A stretch of DNA of 64,000 bases, from contig NC_053048.1 of assembly GCF_003473485.1 (NCBI RefSeq), forward strand, positions 53,069,755-53,133,754, read 5' to 3'. Shown here one piece after another: positions 34,311 through 47,080 of this stretch. The DNA comes from Medicago truncatula. Its lineage: Eukaryota > Streptophyta > Magnoliopsida > Fabales > Fabaceae. Below the pieces are notes generated by a model that was not told the origin of the DNA, searched no databases, and saw nothing but the letters and a program-made list of their open reading frames with translations. Each line of letters starts with the position of its first letter. Within the stretch, counting starts at the first letter, position 1. The position numbers and the translations under genes were made by a program.

Positions 34311-34430
34311 GATGATCCAACGAATTTCTTTAATCAAGAAAATACACTCGAAAAGATGAATGAATGGAGAGGATCCCTCATACTCAATTACTCGAGTGTA
34401 ATTTTCTTGATTAAAAGAATACAATGGATC
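34311..34430. repeat. ~120-bp inverted repeat (hairpin)
   Basis: TTTAATCAAGAAAATACACT at about 34330 pairs with AGTGTAATTTTCTTGATTAA at about 34395. Both arms are flanked by GATCCA/TGGATC motifs. It may be a small MITE. No target duplication was identified. Confidence 0.65.
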
Positions 34431-34434
34431 AAAC

Positions 34435-35090
34435 AGCACCACCACCACCACCACTCTCTCGGTGGTCAAAACATGAATTCTTTCTAGGAGCAAGCAGGTG
34501 TATTTATAAGACAAGGTTTAGGGTTTTACCTCTGCAAGATGGGTTAAACGGGTCCACTTCTTGTGGCCCAAATCTTACTAAATGTAGTCAAGTCTATGCA
34601 TAGCATAAGATGAACAAAGACCGATATGACAGAAACAATATGACAAAGAAAGTCATATATATAAGCGGAACACTCAAACATAAAAAAACACCACCCAACT
34701 ACCACCAACGCCAATTAAAAGCTAATCACCAAAGTCAACGCCAAATCTCCACACAACATCATAGACCAAACTCTATACTCCATCTCGAATGAATTTCAAA
34801 ACACGTATCGTCTGCTACTCGCATCAAAATCCTCCAAAAAACCATCAAACCGACCCAAACCCAATAAACTCCATTCCAGGGACAGACCCACGTTGAAGAG
34901 ATTGTGTGCCATGGCCCTCACTATATATTTTAGTTTCTCCATACGATGACCATGACCTTGAAATTTGTTTGATAGCATAGTTATATTATTTTTGAAAGAA
35001 GCTGGTATATAGTCATATGTAATAAAATATATGATAATTCTATCAAAACATTTTAAATATATAATAATATATGTACACCTTTGAAAGGAA
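34435..35090. other. Stretch without a supported gene
   Basis: A CACCACCAC tract at 34437-34452 and a TGTATTTATAAG TATA-like sequence near 34498-34509 are visible. No coding region with exon-intron logic could be built on either strand. Confidence 0.45.
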
Positions 35091-35092
35091 TT

Positions 35093-35252
35093 TTAACAAC
35101 AAACATTTTAATACACACTTTTTAACACACTTTCTTTAATCGATTAAAATTTACATGGGACCCATTAAATTTATATGGGATCCACGTGATTTGATGGGAC
35201 TCATGTGAATTTTAACCAATTAAAGAGAGTGTGTTAAAATGTGTGTTGCTAA
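35093..35252. mobile_element. MITE-like hairpin, 160 bp
   Basis: The left arm TTAACAACAAACATTTTAAT and the right arm, reverse complemented TTAGCAACACACATTTTAAC, both continue through ACACAC/TTTCTTTAAT.GATTAAAATT. The core is ATGGGACCC-like. Arm motifs recall the MITE in ZMAT2 intron 7. Confidence 0.65.
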
Positions 35253-35259
35253 CTTTTCT

Positions 35260-36200
35260 CTAATATATTTAGTTAGAAATATAGTATATACACATGACCT
35301 TCACTATAGGGTATTTCTGGTTCCGTCCCTGCTCCATTCTCTTCACCATAGTTAAGCGTAAATAAACACCAGAAAAAGACTTATTCCAACACACATTTAG
35401 ATTCCACCACCAATCTATCTCATATTAGATGACATATTTGACAATGTGCATTATTGACCTGACATACGTTGACTGTATTTTTTTTTACTAATATATAAAG
35501 ATAAATAATATCATATAAGATGTTGTTGGATTCACCTCAATGAATATTTTTAAAATATAAAATATTCATAATTTTTCTAGTAGATAATTAAAGATAAAAA
35601 ATATACATTGCTATGTGCGTCAGAGTCAACTGTGTCACTTAATATGGAGCAGAGGGAGTTTTTTTTTTTTTTTGAAACAAAATATTTAAAAAGGAATACA
35701 TGATATTTGTTTCTTCTACTTTTGCCCTTCAATTACCGTGTTTAAATTTTTATTTTTATAATATTTAAAATTTTAATTAAAATCAAACATCATTAAAATT
35801 GGAACAATCTACTGTAATATGAACAATATTCTACTAAAAAAAAGGAACAATTTGAATTTATTTCCATTTACTTACTGAAATGATTTAAGTTTGGTATATG
35901 CTAAAAACATTATAACAAGATGCAACTACATAAATATCACGTAAAAAAAACATAAATATAGAATTAAGGGCAATAACGTGCTTGACCTTCTACTAGTTAC
36001 TTTTAAAAAAAAAATTATACATTGTTTTAGATTTATGAAAATCCAAAAATTTCTTCAAATAAAAAGTTGTTTACCTCCTGGGCAGAGGTGCGGTCTTCAT
36101 GTTAGTGATCTGATGCATCCTGACTAGCTATAACAGAAACTCTTGTGTTAAAGTAAGACGGTGTGCTAGTAGGCAGAAAAGTGAGTAAACAGAAAAGGCA
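35260..36200. other. Gene-free AT-rich stretch
   Basis: No frame with domain character was found. A CCTCTGCTCC-like end near 35645 may be one terminus of a Stowaway-like element, but its partner end is missing. Confidence 0.5.
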
Positions 36201-36206
36201 AAAAAA

Positions 36207-36279
36207 TGGAGATGCGGGGTATCGATCCCCGTACCTCTCGCATGCTAAGCGAGCGCTCTACCATCTGAGCTACATCCCC
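36207..36279 (-). tRNA. tRNA-Ala(AGC)
   Basis: The 73-nt minus-strand cloverleaf has acceptor GGGGATG paired with CATCTCC (one G-U) and an A discriminator. The D arm is TAGCTCAGATGGTAGAGC. The anticodon arm is CTCGC-TTAGCAT-GCGAG with anticodon AGC, and the T arm contains GATCGATACC. A run of T follows at once on the minus strand (36201-36206) as terminator. Overlapping short frames are artefacts. Confidence 0.97.
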
Positions 36280-36289
36280 ATGTGACATT

Positions 36290-37285
36290 TTTTGCGCGGA
36301 TATACTATAAGCAACAACGTCTTCTGTTCCAATAGTAGTTGATATCACGCATGCGGTTCACCTAAAATATGAGTGGACGATTAAAAGACATTAAATAATT
36401 GGATTCTTTGGGTTATAATAGATTAGTCCCACTTACTAAGTGAAAATTGAAATTCTTCTTTCAAAAAATAAAAATTTGAAATTCTAGAAGTAGCATTATC
36501 CAAAAAAATGTAATATAAATTTAGTTACACTTGCCATCAAATAGCTTTGAGGGACGAAAATTAATAAGGTTGGGGACCTTTTGTTCATTTCTACTAGTAC
36601 ATAATAGTACAATGCTACTACTGATATGTATAACAAAAGGAATAAATTTAGACTGTACATATTATTTCTTTTTTTTTTTTAAGGACGAGTGTAAATATCA
36701 TTATATGTTTTTGTTATGTATTACTCTATGATATTGCGTTGTTACCAAAAAAAACCTATTATACTACTATTGCGTTGAAAAACATCGAGGTCAAATTGAC
36801 TCCACTATCTTGTGAGAGTGCATTCATCCCATACAAGCTAGCTGCTGGTAATATTTACCGCAAAAAATAATAATTAAATCAGCAAATCGTGGATAAGTGC
36901 AATCACAGCTCAAAATGAATGCGCAGCTTTCTAACATAACATTGCTATCTTTTGCCATATACTATAATTTTATGCATCAGTTCTTCATTGATTCGGTAAG
37001 TTTGTCTCGAATCTCTAATTAATAGCTAAGCAACGAAATGTATGAGTTAGTGCTTACTTTTCACAGGTAAGGATGTAAGACAATGTTCAGCATGCGTAAG
37101 ATTTTAAGTCTCCATATTTTAGAAATGAAAAATAATCAACCAAAAATTAACTGAACTGAAGGTTCCCAGTCATTTTATAGAAATAAAAATTGAAATATAC
37201 TGCAATTTCTTGAACAGTAATTTCTACCAACAACACTTCCAATTCATAAGTACAGAAACAAACTTAAAAGATATGAGATACCAAG
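36290..37285. other. Gene-free stretch; 3' flank of SAR1
   Basis: No further gene is seen. The last part (about 37050-37290) should contain the 3' UTR of the minus-strand SAR1 gene. Confidence 0.5.
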
Positions 37286-37291
37286 CCATCT

Positions 37292-39830
37292 CTATTTGAT
37301 GTACTGAGAAACCCATTTGAAACCATCACCATAACCCATTTTCTTCACAATACTGCACATGAATACCTCCATGGGTCGGACATTTGAGTCTGACAAATTT
37401 ACCTTACCCTTGCCAGTGGTGAAGTTGCTCAAGCCCAAATGGTGACGCAATTCGTCTTCTGAGGCAGCATATGGAATATCAATTTTGTTTCCAAGGACAA
37501 GGAAAGGGACATTTGCCAATGATTCATCAGAAAGGAGAGCATCCAACTCCTTTTTTGACTCAGCAAATCTTTCCTTGTCATAAGCATCAACCAAATAGAC
37601 CACTGCATCTACCTGCATTGCAAAAAACTCATGATCACAATGAAGTAAAAAATAACGAGCACCAGCACGTAATGTTTCTCGGTTAAAATATTGAACAAAT
37701 TATACCAAAGTGTTAAACTGTTTCATAGCCAGAAATGTCTTATAATGTACTGTTAAGATTTGAACCAGTCTTGATGACTGGTGCTGCGACATTCAATAGC
37801 AGAAAGAACAACAAATAAAGGGAAGAATGGGAAGGGGAAGACCACACTATTTATTGAGGTTCAAAGCAATTTCTCCTACATGTAGCTTTCTATTTCTTGA
37901 CCAAAAGAATAGAGAGATACAAGAATTTCCCAGCCCAAAGGTCTCTGTTTTGCTCACTCAATTTTCTCTCTTTTCATCTAGAAAACACTACTAAAGGTCA
38001 TGCTTTGAACAAGCACTAAGCCATGACTTATTTAGCCTTCTAACCCCTTTCACAAATTTAATTATCAACCAATTAACTGCTAAAAAACAGGTATAACAGA
38101 AAATTAGACAAAGAAGCTATCACGGTAGCTTTTACAAAACATAGAACTAACTTAGTTGATTAAAACCAATTGATGATTCAATTATTTCACAGGTACTATA
38201 AGCATATCCTCTAAAGTGAAATGGCAGCTATCAGTAGGCTATCACCAATTCAACATGTTTGTTTCTCAGTTAAAATATTGAACAAGTTACTGAGTCGTAA
38301 ATTGATTCAGAGGCAGAAGTGTCTTGTAGGTACTATATACAATAGGTACAATAGGATGGCATAAATCCTGCATTCATTAAATTTGTTAGATATATGAACA
38401 TTCTGCAACAAGACAGTCATTTTTTTTTTTACACTTTAAAAAACGTAATCGCTATGCTTCCATTATGATACTGAACATGAGAATAAAACTTAATCTTAGT
38501 AACAGTTAGAACTAGTTTGTAGATTCTAAGCCAAATTCTAAGTCACGAATTAGCTAGACTAGCCACATAAACAAAATAAAGTTAGATATGAGTGTAATAT
38601 GTAATATATCTACGGATGCCCAAGTGGCATCCAATTTTTCATAATTAAGATATTCTCTCGCTTGGGCTACCCTAGTTAGAAAAGAGTATTTGAGACATAG
38701 AAAAGGAGAGACCTGAGCGTAGTAATCTTTCCAGACTCTACGAGCAATCTGATGACCCCCCAAATCAAAAGCTTTAAACTTGATCTTCCCAATACTCAAC
38801 TCTTCTGATGTCGGATACTGAGTCGGCTGATGCTGGACTAATCTCTGCAAAACCAATTCTCATGATAAAAGAAACATTACACCAAGACACAGAGATAAAG
38901 ATATAGACACACGCTTGCTAACTATCAAAATGCATTGCTTGCAGAAACCAGAAAAGATTACGTGGTCGAAACAAAATAATACAGATATGAGCAATCACAA
39001 TAAAATTTTAAAACAGATGCTAAGTGTCAAGATAAGAGACCGAGAGCAACACACCAGAACAAGTTAAGGGCCTGTTTGGACAAACAGCTTATATGCAACT
39101 TAAAGCACAAACACATATCATGATAAGCGCTTATGTATAAGCTTACATAAGTTATTTTTATAGAAAAAGATAAAACAAAGTTAAATTGTTTTTGTATATA
39201 TGCTATAAGTTGTTTACATAAGTTATAAGCTGTTTTCATAACTTCTCCCGAACAAACCCACAAAACTTATGTCAATAGATAAGCTAAAATAAGCCAATCC
39301 AACCAGGCCCTAAACATAGAAAAACATGGCCAATCATGCATGGAGCAAGGTAATGGAAGAAAGCTGAATAATTGAATCACATGTTTATGTCAACAAAGGT
39401 GGAAAAACTGAGAAAGTGTAAAATAATTTTAAACTAAGAAAGAGCAAATGAAATTATGTTGATTTGAGCATCTAAGTAACACAGTTGCGAAATTTCTCAG
39501 TAATAATAGCATTCAGAGACATGTATAATATATCATATTGATCCTAGAAAACTCCGGTAAAAATCATGAACCCCTTTGACTACAAAATATTAATTAACCA
39601 CAAAACATTATCAACAGTAAATAAGATCAGAGATCCGTTCCATTCGAAAAGAACAATATCGGTAATAATAATGAAAATAACTGGGAAATTGAAGAACAAA
39701 CCTCGTCTTTGAGCATGTGAAGCAAGGTGGTTTTGCCAGCGTTATCGAGACCTAAGAATAGGATCTTAGCCTCTTTCTGCCATAATCCAAGCGATGCTAG
39801 AACCCCGTAAAACCAATCCACCAAAAACAT
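37292..39830 (-). CDS. SAR1: Small GTPase SAR1 (COPII coat assembly)
   Basis: Three coding exons (39830-39702, 38844-38713, 37612-37292) join without remainder into 193 residues, exactly the usual plant SAR1 length. The N-terminal [20 protein letters not shown] is the amphipathic membrane helix. G1 GLDNAGKT is at 27-34, G3 DLGGH at 70-74, G4 NKID at 129-132 and G5 CSI at 173-175. The ending [16 protein letters not shown] is diagnostic. SAR1-GTP inserts its helix in the ER membrane and recruits Sec23/24 to form COPII vesicles. The first intron carries a Tourist-like MITE and the second is over 1 kb. It is divergent from the release factor gene 2.4 kb away. A TATA box lies about 120 bp upstream. 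Confidence 0.97.
39068..39310 (+). mobile_element. Tourist-like (PIF/Harbinger) MITE in SAR1 intron 1, 243 bp
   Basis: Ends GGGCCTGTTTGGA and, reverse complemented, GGGCCTGGTTGGA are inverted repeats. The flanks are TAA (39065-39067 and 39311-39313), the 3-bp duplication typical of PIF/Harbinger. The interior is built from ATAAGCTT, TTATAAGCTG and GTTTTCATAA motifs. It is the best-preserved copy of a family with relatives at 16997, 42974, 47405 and 52541. Confidence 0.85.
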
Positions 39831-39950
39831 CGTGTTTTACGATCTAATTCAGTTCAATTTTATGAATCGAAGTGAGACAAATTTCACGTTGTGAGGAATT
39901 GAATGACCTAACCTAACCCCAAGAACAGTGATGAGAGAGAGAAGGTTGGT

Positions 39951-39960
39951 TTATTTATAA
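39951..39960 (-). promoter_or_regulatory. TATA box of SAR1
   Basis: On the minus strand the sequence reads TTATAAATAA, a canonical plant TATA box about 120 bp upstream of the SAR1 ATG. It is followed by a CT-rich (TCTCTCTC) leader. Confidence 0.55.
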
Positions 39961-39999
39961 TCGCGTTCGTTTTTGTTGTTGTTATTTTATTGTTACTAT

Positions 40000-42190
40000 T
40001 CACATGTGGGACAGACGTTACTATTCGCATGTGGGACAGACTTGTTAGACGTACACCACTTTTTATTTTATTTTTAAGGAAGACGTACCCTACTTATCCC
40101 GATCTTTTGATTTTATCAATGAAGATGATTGAAGTTATAATTTTTATTTGATTGTTTAAAAAAAAAATTAATAGATGATGAATGGTATAATAATAATTGG
40201 AAGAAAAAAAAAAGAGTAAACATGATCGTATACTCATTCTCTGATCGGGTAGGGGTGCTTTGATGCTCAAGTATGGGCTCTACTAAGTAGTATGCGAGTA
40301 AAAACAGAGTGAGTAATGTGATCATACATGGGGGTAATGCATCACTTATAGTGATCTATTTGAGAGCTCGCTCCGTGGTTGTTCTTATTTCTGCTTCTTA
40401 GATTTGTTCATTTTGTAACTAATTTACTCGAGCACTTTGGAGTAAATGAATATGAGATATGTAATGGTGTCTATCTAATTCAAATGAGCCTTCATTAAGT
40501 ACGAATGGCTTAGTGATTATCTAGTCGTTTGTTAGTGTTTAAGTGGTGGAGTAGGTTAGTACTTTATTTGTTTCTCATGGGAGGAACGAGGGGGTTCCCA
40601 AGGTTTCGTATGAGGTTTCTATCATGTGTTGCGCGTTATTTCAAGACATGAGGTATCATGTGGTGATGTAGAAGGTAATATATTGTGATGCACCGTGCTG
40701 CAAGACGATATGGTCACCTTGAATGAACTTGGGTCTAGTCTCCTTGTTCGTCATATTCATAATGGACTCTCTTGTTGAACGACTTATATGATAATTAGGT
40801 CAAGCCTTCTAGGTTTAGACCATTACATTTGTCATATATTCTTGGTCATTGTAATGAATAATGGGTCTAAGAGTATAAAAGTTAAAAAAAACTCTCAGGT
40901 GCAAGAAATTTGTAAAAAAACAAAATTGCGCGTGTGAAATTCTTGAGATGAGATGTTGCTTGCAAATAGTTTCCCTGATCCCCATAAACTTGCAGCTCAT
41001 GGGTGAGGTGTGAGTCTAAAAGTCTAATTGATATGACTATTCAAAGGTTGGTTGGTTCCTTTATCCAAGTTTTCGGCTCTTGTGTATTGATAATTTACTG
41101 ATGCAACAATGCGACTGCTATTTTTTTTTTTAGACGTAGTCTGAACGGTTGAATTCTTAGGTGTGAGATCGCACTGTTTCATTACAACTAGTGTTTTTCA
41201 ATCATTCTAAAAAAAATTGATTAACAGTTCCATCCAACTTACATATAAATCATTTGTAGTTTCCATTTTTATGCATGCTAATATTCCTAATTTGAAATGT
41301 ATTTGCCCAAATTTTGAAGGTTCTTTAATTCATGTATATAAGGAGGCATCTCAATGTCAACGTGGTGGTGATGGCATACATGGCGGTGATGATGGCAACA
41401 ATGTCAACATCATCCTATTCAACACATGAACCAGTATCTCCTGCTCCCTCTCGAGCACTCTTACCACGACCATGTCCACGTGTTGGAGGAGTATTTGCCT
41501 CCCGCTCTTTATAAACGAAACTATGCAAGGCCTCCTTGCCATGTCTCATCTTACCAACATTATCAGCCATTTCCACAACAAAAAATAAGAAAAAATTATT
41601 ATCATTCAAGCATTTTGTCGAACACTTACTTGATGTGTTATTGAGGAAATGTGATTTTTTTGAATTAGATTTGTTTCAAATAGAAGAAATTAGTATTTTT
41701 TTGGATAATACTTGAAGTTTCACATCTTTTAAACATTTAAAAGGTATATATAAAAACTGTAATTCTATTATGAAATATAAAATGAATTGTTCAGAAGATA
41801 TCTTCAGAATTGCTTCAACACATATCTCCTGGACGCTAAGTTTAGGTGCAAAGCAAGAATTTTGCGAGGCCTGAAAGCAATGAGGGGGCCAGAAAGAGAA
41901 TTGCTCTTCTTCCATACGTGAGTTAACTCATGTTGAAAATACGCATGTGTAAGTAAGTTAACTCGCGCTCCGCTATCTGAAAGAAATGAGCAAAAACAGA
42001 TGAGAGAAGAGCAATTACCGGCCAACAAAGCATACATCAAACTATTAACTGTCCCGGCCCAGCCCATTAGACAGTTGAACTTGTTCGGCACTCCCTGCAG
42101 CATAGCATCATAAGTTTGTTCTTCGTTTTCATTCTTTCAGCAAAGCTCGAAGTTGTCTTTTTTTCCTTCTTGGTAGAATATTTTCCTTCC
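40000..42190. other. Intergenic stretch between divergent SAR1 and RF2
   Basis: No gene could be supported. A minus-strand frame at 41415-41609 (MADNVGKMRHGKEALHSF, later PPTRGHGRGKSAREG) has a more protein-like composition than the background, but I do not recognise it. The last 100-200 bp before 42196 should hold the RF2 promoter and leader. Confidence 0.5.
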
Positions 42191-42195
42191 TAAAT

Positions 42196-45100
42196 ATGTC
42201 GTACTATTTCCTTCGAAGAAGATCACTTAGGATTACTACCACCACCTTCTCTTCGTTTCTATCCAAACTTGTCGGAAACTTGTCCGATTCGCCTTCACCA
42301 ACGTTGTTTTCCTGTCGCCACTTATCACATGCCCTTCCTTTCTTCTCTTCCACGTGGCTTTCAAGAGACGCTTACTCTCACGGGCTATTATCTCCCACGC
42401 AGGCTCGCTTTTGGGCTTCTCAGCCCGCCGCCGCTGAACACTCAACATCTGATGGGCTCACCATCCAAGGAATTCTAGCCAAAAATTGGCCCATTCTTGA
42501 CGAAAATGACAGTGATTGGAAGAGTCATGCCTCAGCTATAGCTCAATCTATTCATTTGATCAAACGCCGCTTACAGGTAAATTAAACCTTCTACTATTTT
42601 CTTAACTAAGCATGATTAAGGTTAATAGGAACTTGTTAATTACCGTTTATCTTTGTTCACGGTGACAGTGGAAGAAGTTGAAGGTTAGGTTGGATATGTT
42701 ATCAGCCCAGCTGAATAAGGAAGATCTTTGGGATGATCCTGTACGTGCTGGTAAAATTAACCGGGAGCACGGTTCACTACTTGGGAAAATGAAAGAGGTG
42801 AATGGATTGGAGCGAGAGTTACTTGACGATATTGAAATGATAAAGCTTGCTCGTGAAGAGAATGATTCAGAGTTGGAATTGGTGGGGACTCCCTTCATCA
42901 TCTAGGCATGTATTCATTTTTTTTTTTTTTTTTTGTCACCATAGGGTTTGAGTTATATAGAAAAGAGTGTTTATTTAGACTCTGTTTGGATAAGTGGTTT
43001 AGTTAAGCGTTTATTGTATAAGTGATTATATATAAGCTATTTCTATAACGAAAGTTAAAACAAAGTCAAAACTGTTTTCATATAAGTTATAAGTTGTTTT
43101 CATAGACGCTATTCTGGAGAGCTTATGAAAATAAGCTGAAAACAACTTATGGTCATGTCATAAGTTGTTTTCATAAGCTCTCATTAACAGTCTCAAAATT
43201 GTTTATGCCAGTAGGTAAGATCAAATTAGCCAATCCAAACAGGCATAGAGTAATCTCAATGTAGTCAGGATCAAGATCCTAAGTAGGATCGGATCGGTCA
43301 GCCGGTGAAGGAACGTAAACACAAGGAACGTAACACGGTTCATATGTAGGATTGCTAGGTTGTTGATAGAGTTGAGAGAAATAAACAGTATGTAGGATTG
43401 CTAGTTTGTTGATAGAGTTGAGATAAATAAACAGAGAAAATAGAGGAAAAACAGAGGAAACAAGCAAAAAAAATAGAGAAAACTGAGGAAAAACAACGAT
43501 AAACAGAGAAAACAGGGGAAAACAGAGCAAAAACGAATCGGAGTAAAGTCGAAGCACGGTTGAGGTGCGGAGGGACATAGAATCGTACGATCCTATGAGC
43601 CAGCACTGGATCCTAGCTACATTGAGTAATCTAACTCATCTCCTTGTAATATCAACATAAACTTCAAAGTAAAGAATAATACGACTGAACAGTAGAGCTA
43701 GTGAGGACATGGTAATTAATTTTATTGTCATGGTAAGAAAGTTACAAAAGATAATGGATTATTTAATCTTCTAATGAAATTTTACAACAACAATCAAGCC
43801 TTATCCCACTAGCGAGGGCATTGTTGTTGCTGTATATTGAAATTTTGATAATAGATAGAGCTCAATATTCTGAGAGATACATCTAATTTAGTGGAAATAT
43901 GCTTCATTGTGTTGTGTACAGCGTGGACCTCAACATATAAAACATGTTCCATTGTAGTTTCCTACTGATATATGCCGACTCATATTCATGCAGACCATTT
44001 CTTCTTTTTCAGGAATCAATGAAAGCATTGCTTAACATGAGAGTAAATGCAAAAGAGAAAGAGCTAGAAGCATTGCTGGCAGATGAGCAAGATTCTCGTT
44101 CTTGCTACATTGAGGTTGTACTCATAGATATTTAAAAGTTCCTACAGTTGCATTGTGTTGGTGCTTTTTCGGGAAAAGTGTCCTTACGGATATTAAGCCC
44201 AATCTAAGTCTATTAACTTGGTTTTGCATGCTCCACACAAGAATATTTGACAATTTTATTTTTTCCCCTTGTCCAGCACTAATAGATAGTTACACATGCT
44301 CTGTGGTTATGTATGTGTGCTCCTATTGACGCTGCTTTATTATTTAACATAGGTTCAGGCTGGAGCTGGGGGTACCGAGAGCATGGACTGGGCTTCTATG
44401 ATCATGCAGATGTATAAATCATGGGCCCAGCGACGTGGATATAAAGTTACTGTAATGGAAGAAATGCCTGGTGAGATTGCAGGAATCAAGGTTCTTCTTA
44501 CTATCCTTCATGTCTTACTTATGGCTATTTTAGATTTTTCGAAATTGCTATTACATGCTTCGATTCACGGCCCATGGTTACCTCCCATGTGACTATGGAT
44601 CTGAGAGGCATCTCAATAAGGAGTTGTAGGAGAAGGGGCAGAGAAGGCCAAAACTGACTTTGGTCAGTTTTGTGGCAGTTATGCTTATGTGTGCAGTTTT
44701 TATCATTTGTTTTATGAATTCTAATAAAACGGAAAGGTTGTGGCAACGGGAGGGTCATTCGGTTATTTGAATCAAGGAGAGACCAAGCTCTCAAACATAT
44801 TGGTGGGCAATTGTTGTCACTGTTTTCCTATACTTTTTCATCAGTTTTCAGAATCATTCTCCAGAAGTTGAAGTAATAAATTTTGTATTTATCCCTTAAT
44901 ATTCTTAATCATAGAGACCAGTTTCTATCAGGTTCCAGATTTTTTACATACATAGTTCATAGTTGCTAAATTTACATTTAAGCTTTGAGAAAATTATTGT
45001 GTGGATTTTGTTTCAGTTTGGGTGGGGCCTCTAGTTTAACATATTCTACTGCTCTAGGCTTGTATCTCTCTTTCTGGTAGATTAATTTTATTTTCTATTA

Positions 45101-45903
45101 TTGGGAACTGCTTGTTTCTGAATAAAAATCGATATATCTTATCAGCGAGCTACAATCAAAGTAGACGGTGAATTTGCATTTGGATATGCCAAAGCAGAAA
45201 TAGGAGTACATAGACTGGTGCGCATATCACCGTTTGACAGTAATAAGCGCCGACATACTTCATTTGCTGCTGTAGCAGTCATTCCAAACCTTGGTGATGA
45301 ATCTTCCAGTGTACAGATTAATGAATCTGATCTTCGAATTGAACGATTTCGCGCCAGTGGTGCTGGTGGACAGCATGTTAATACTACCGAGAGTGCTGTA
45401 AAAATAACGCATATTCCTACGGGAGTTACTGCAACTTGTCAGAATGAAAGGTATGAAACATACATACAAATTCACACATTTGCTCTCATGTTTTTAACTT
45501 CTGAGTTTGGTTACTATTTTGAAACAGATCACAACATCAGAATAAGGCTTCGGCAATGGCTGTGCTTCAGTCAAGATTAAACCAGATTGAGATGGCTCGC
45601 CAGGCGCAGTTGAATGCTCAGCATACACAGTCTCTTACTGACATAACCTGGGGTAGTCAGATTCGTAGTTATGTGCTCCATGTAGGTTTGAGATTGTACA
45701 TTTCACCTCTATTCTTGCTAGATTTTGACTTTCTGATCATTACATTAACTATTTTATCTATGATACAGCCTTACCGCATGGTAAAAGATCTCAGAACTAA
45801 CTACGAGGTTTCAGATCCTGACTCTGTCCTTGAGGGAGATCTAGATGGTTTCATCATGAGCTATTTATCAGCTTCTTTGGATAAAAATGAAGATGATGCT
45901 TAA
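42196..45903 (+). CDS. PRFB: Peptide chain release factor 2, organellar
   Basis: Seven exons are 42196-42576, 42669-42881, 44013-44114, 44353-44490, 45146-45450, 45528-45681 and 45769-45903. They join in frame to 475 residues. The first ~80 residues are rich in R, S, T and F without acids ([20 protein letters not shown]), as in a mitochondrial or dual presequence. The body follows bacterial RF2: the helical domain [20 protein letters not shown] and the [20 protein letters not shown] block. Next come the stop-codon reading tripeptide SPF (306-308) and the catalytic GGQ (352-354, [15 protein letters not shown]). The RF2 ending [20 protein letters not shown] and a short acidic tail follow. It should release nascent chains at UGA and UAA codons in an organelle. 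A mitochondrial role (PRFB2-like) is my preference, and plastid is possible. Intron 2 holds two MITEs side by side. Confidence 0.95.
42974..43248 (+). mobile_element. Tourist-like MITE in RF2 intron 2
   Basis: It runs from GACTCTGTTTGGATAAG to CCAATCCAAACAGGC, with the same internal ATAAGC, AAAACAAAGT and GTTTTCATAAGCTC motifs as the copy at 39068. The flanking TAA duplication is not clear, so the ends are approximate. Confidence 0.75.
43257..43624. mobile_element. hAT-like MITE, 368 bp, 8-bp TSD
   Basis: Inverted ends CAATGTAGTCAGGATC and, reverse complemented, CAATGTAGCTAGGATC are flanked by the perfect 8-bp direct repeat AGTAATCT (43249-43256 and 43625-43632). The interior has a 46-bp direct duplication (starts 43343 and 43389, TATGTAGGATTGCTAG) and a long purine-rich tract (43425-43550). 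It abuts the Tourist-like MITE. Confidence 0.85.
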
Positions 45904-45909
45904 ATTAAT

Positions 45910-47060
45910 TAAACTGCCAGATTATTTTGGCACTGGCACAAAGTATGTTTTGCGCTCAAATGGCATTTTTATCAGTTTTGCGCAACTGAAGTTCACTGTC
46001 CTACAGTTGCTGTCATTCCTCATTAAGGTATAACGGTGTTACAAGGATACATATTGTTTGGCTTCCTATCAGTATTTTTGTGGTCATAAATAAATGAGTA
46101 TGTACAATTGAATATGGAAGCACAAAGCTCAGAAGCTTGACTATAAGGGCTTGCACTGTCCAAATAACTCATCAATAACCTATGTTGCTGCTGCTCATGA
46201 TTCTTGTGCTCTATGACTCACTTGTAAACTGTATACATTAATAACTGTAGATGGATGCTATTTGACTTTTGGATTTTTTTTTCTCCTGATAAAAGATACA
46301 AATAGTACTGGATTGCTAACTCTGCTCAAGGAATCATGGCAGCGGATAAATTTTTGTAATTTATTGTTATGAATGAACACGACCTCAGAGAAAAGCATAG
46401 TATAAATCTGATTAGGTGTGATCCCTAATGAAATTATTCAATATTTATTGTGAGCTATTTTTCAAGAGGGTTTTTTTTTTCTTTCTTTTTCTTCATATCA
46501 ATATATAGTGGGTGTTTTTAAGTTGCAAGACGTATGGTATTTGTTAAAATGTTAAAGTTCTTTTATATTACAGTGAGTACTTTTATTTTGCATTGGATTT
46601 CAATATTTCTTTTTTGAATAAGATTTCAAGATTTGTTATAAAAGTCTAAGATTAATCTTTTTGCTGAACCGTCCGATCAAGATTAAATGGTTCATATTTT
46701 AAGTTAAGCTTCATATTTTTTGGATATGGATCCTTGTAAAGTGTAAATTAAAATAATATTTTTGATTTGTTAATTGAAGTTGATATCATTCACTTCTTTT
46801 ATATTTAAAAAGAAAATCAAAATGTACATTATTTAGAGCTTCTGATCTTAATCCAAGGGGTTTAAATGGGGTTGACCGCCACACAATCGAAATCCCTTTT
46901 TATGGTCGAGAGCCCATTTTCAATTGTGGTGCATTCTCGTGAGAGGATTCTTTTTTTGTTGAAAAAACAACAACAACAACAACAACTTAAGATTCTTACC
47001 TATTGTAGAAGCATTCAATGATTCTTTAATTAATTAGTTTGTTTTTAACAGTTGGTTTCT
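45910..47060. other. Intergenic stretch
   Basis: This begins with the RF2 3' UTR. A (CAA)n tract lies at 46967-46986, shortly before the next gene. No other gene is seen. Confidence 0.55.
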
Positions 47061-47080
47061 TCCATTCCATGCCAATTGCC

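Noticed and set aside
36166-36348. 60-residue minus-strand frame over the tRNA-Ala gene
   Set aside because: It overlaps the tRNA on the same strand and its central residues are translated tRNA sequence.
37740-37990. Possible transposon in SAR1 intron 2
   Set aside because: The stretch is less AT-rich than the rest of the intron, but no inverted ends, target duplication or coding motif was found.
41415-41609. Minus-strand frame MADNVGKMRHGKEALHSF... with an RG-rich tail
   Set aside because: It faintly recalls an NF-YC/DRAP1-like protein (VGK segment and RGRG tail), but the histone-fold core is absent and the match is too weak to call.
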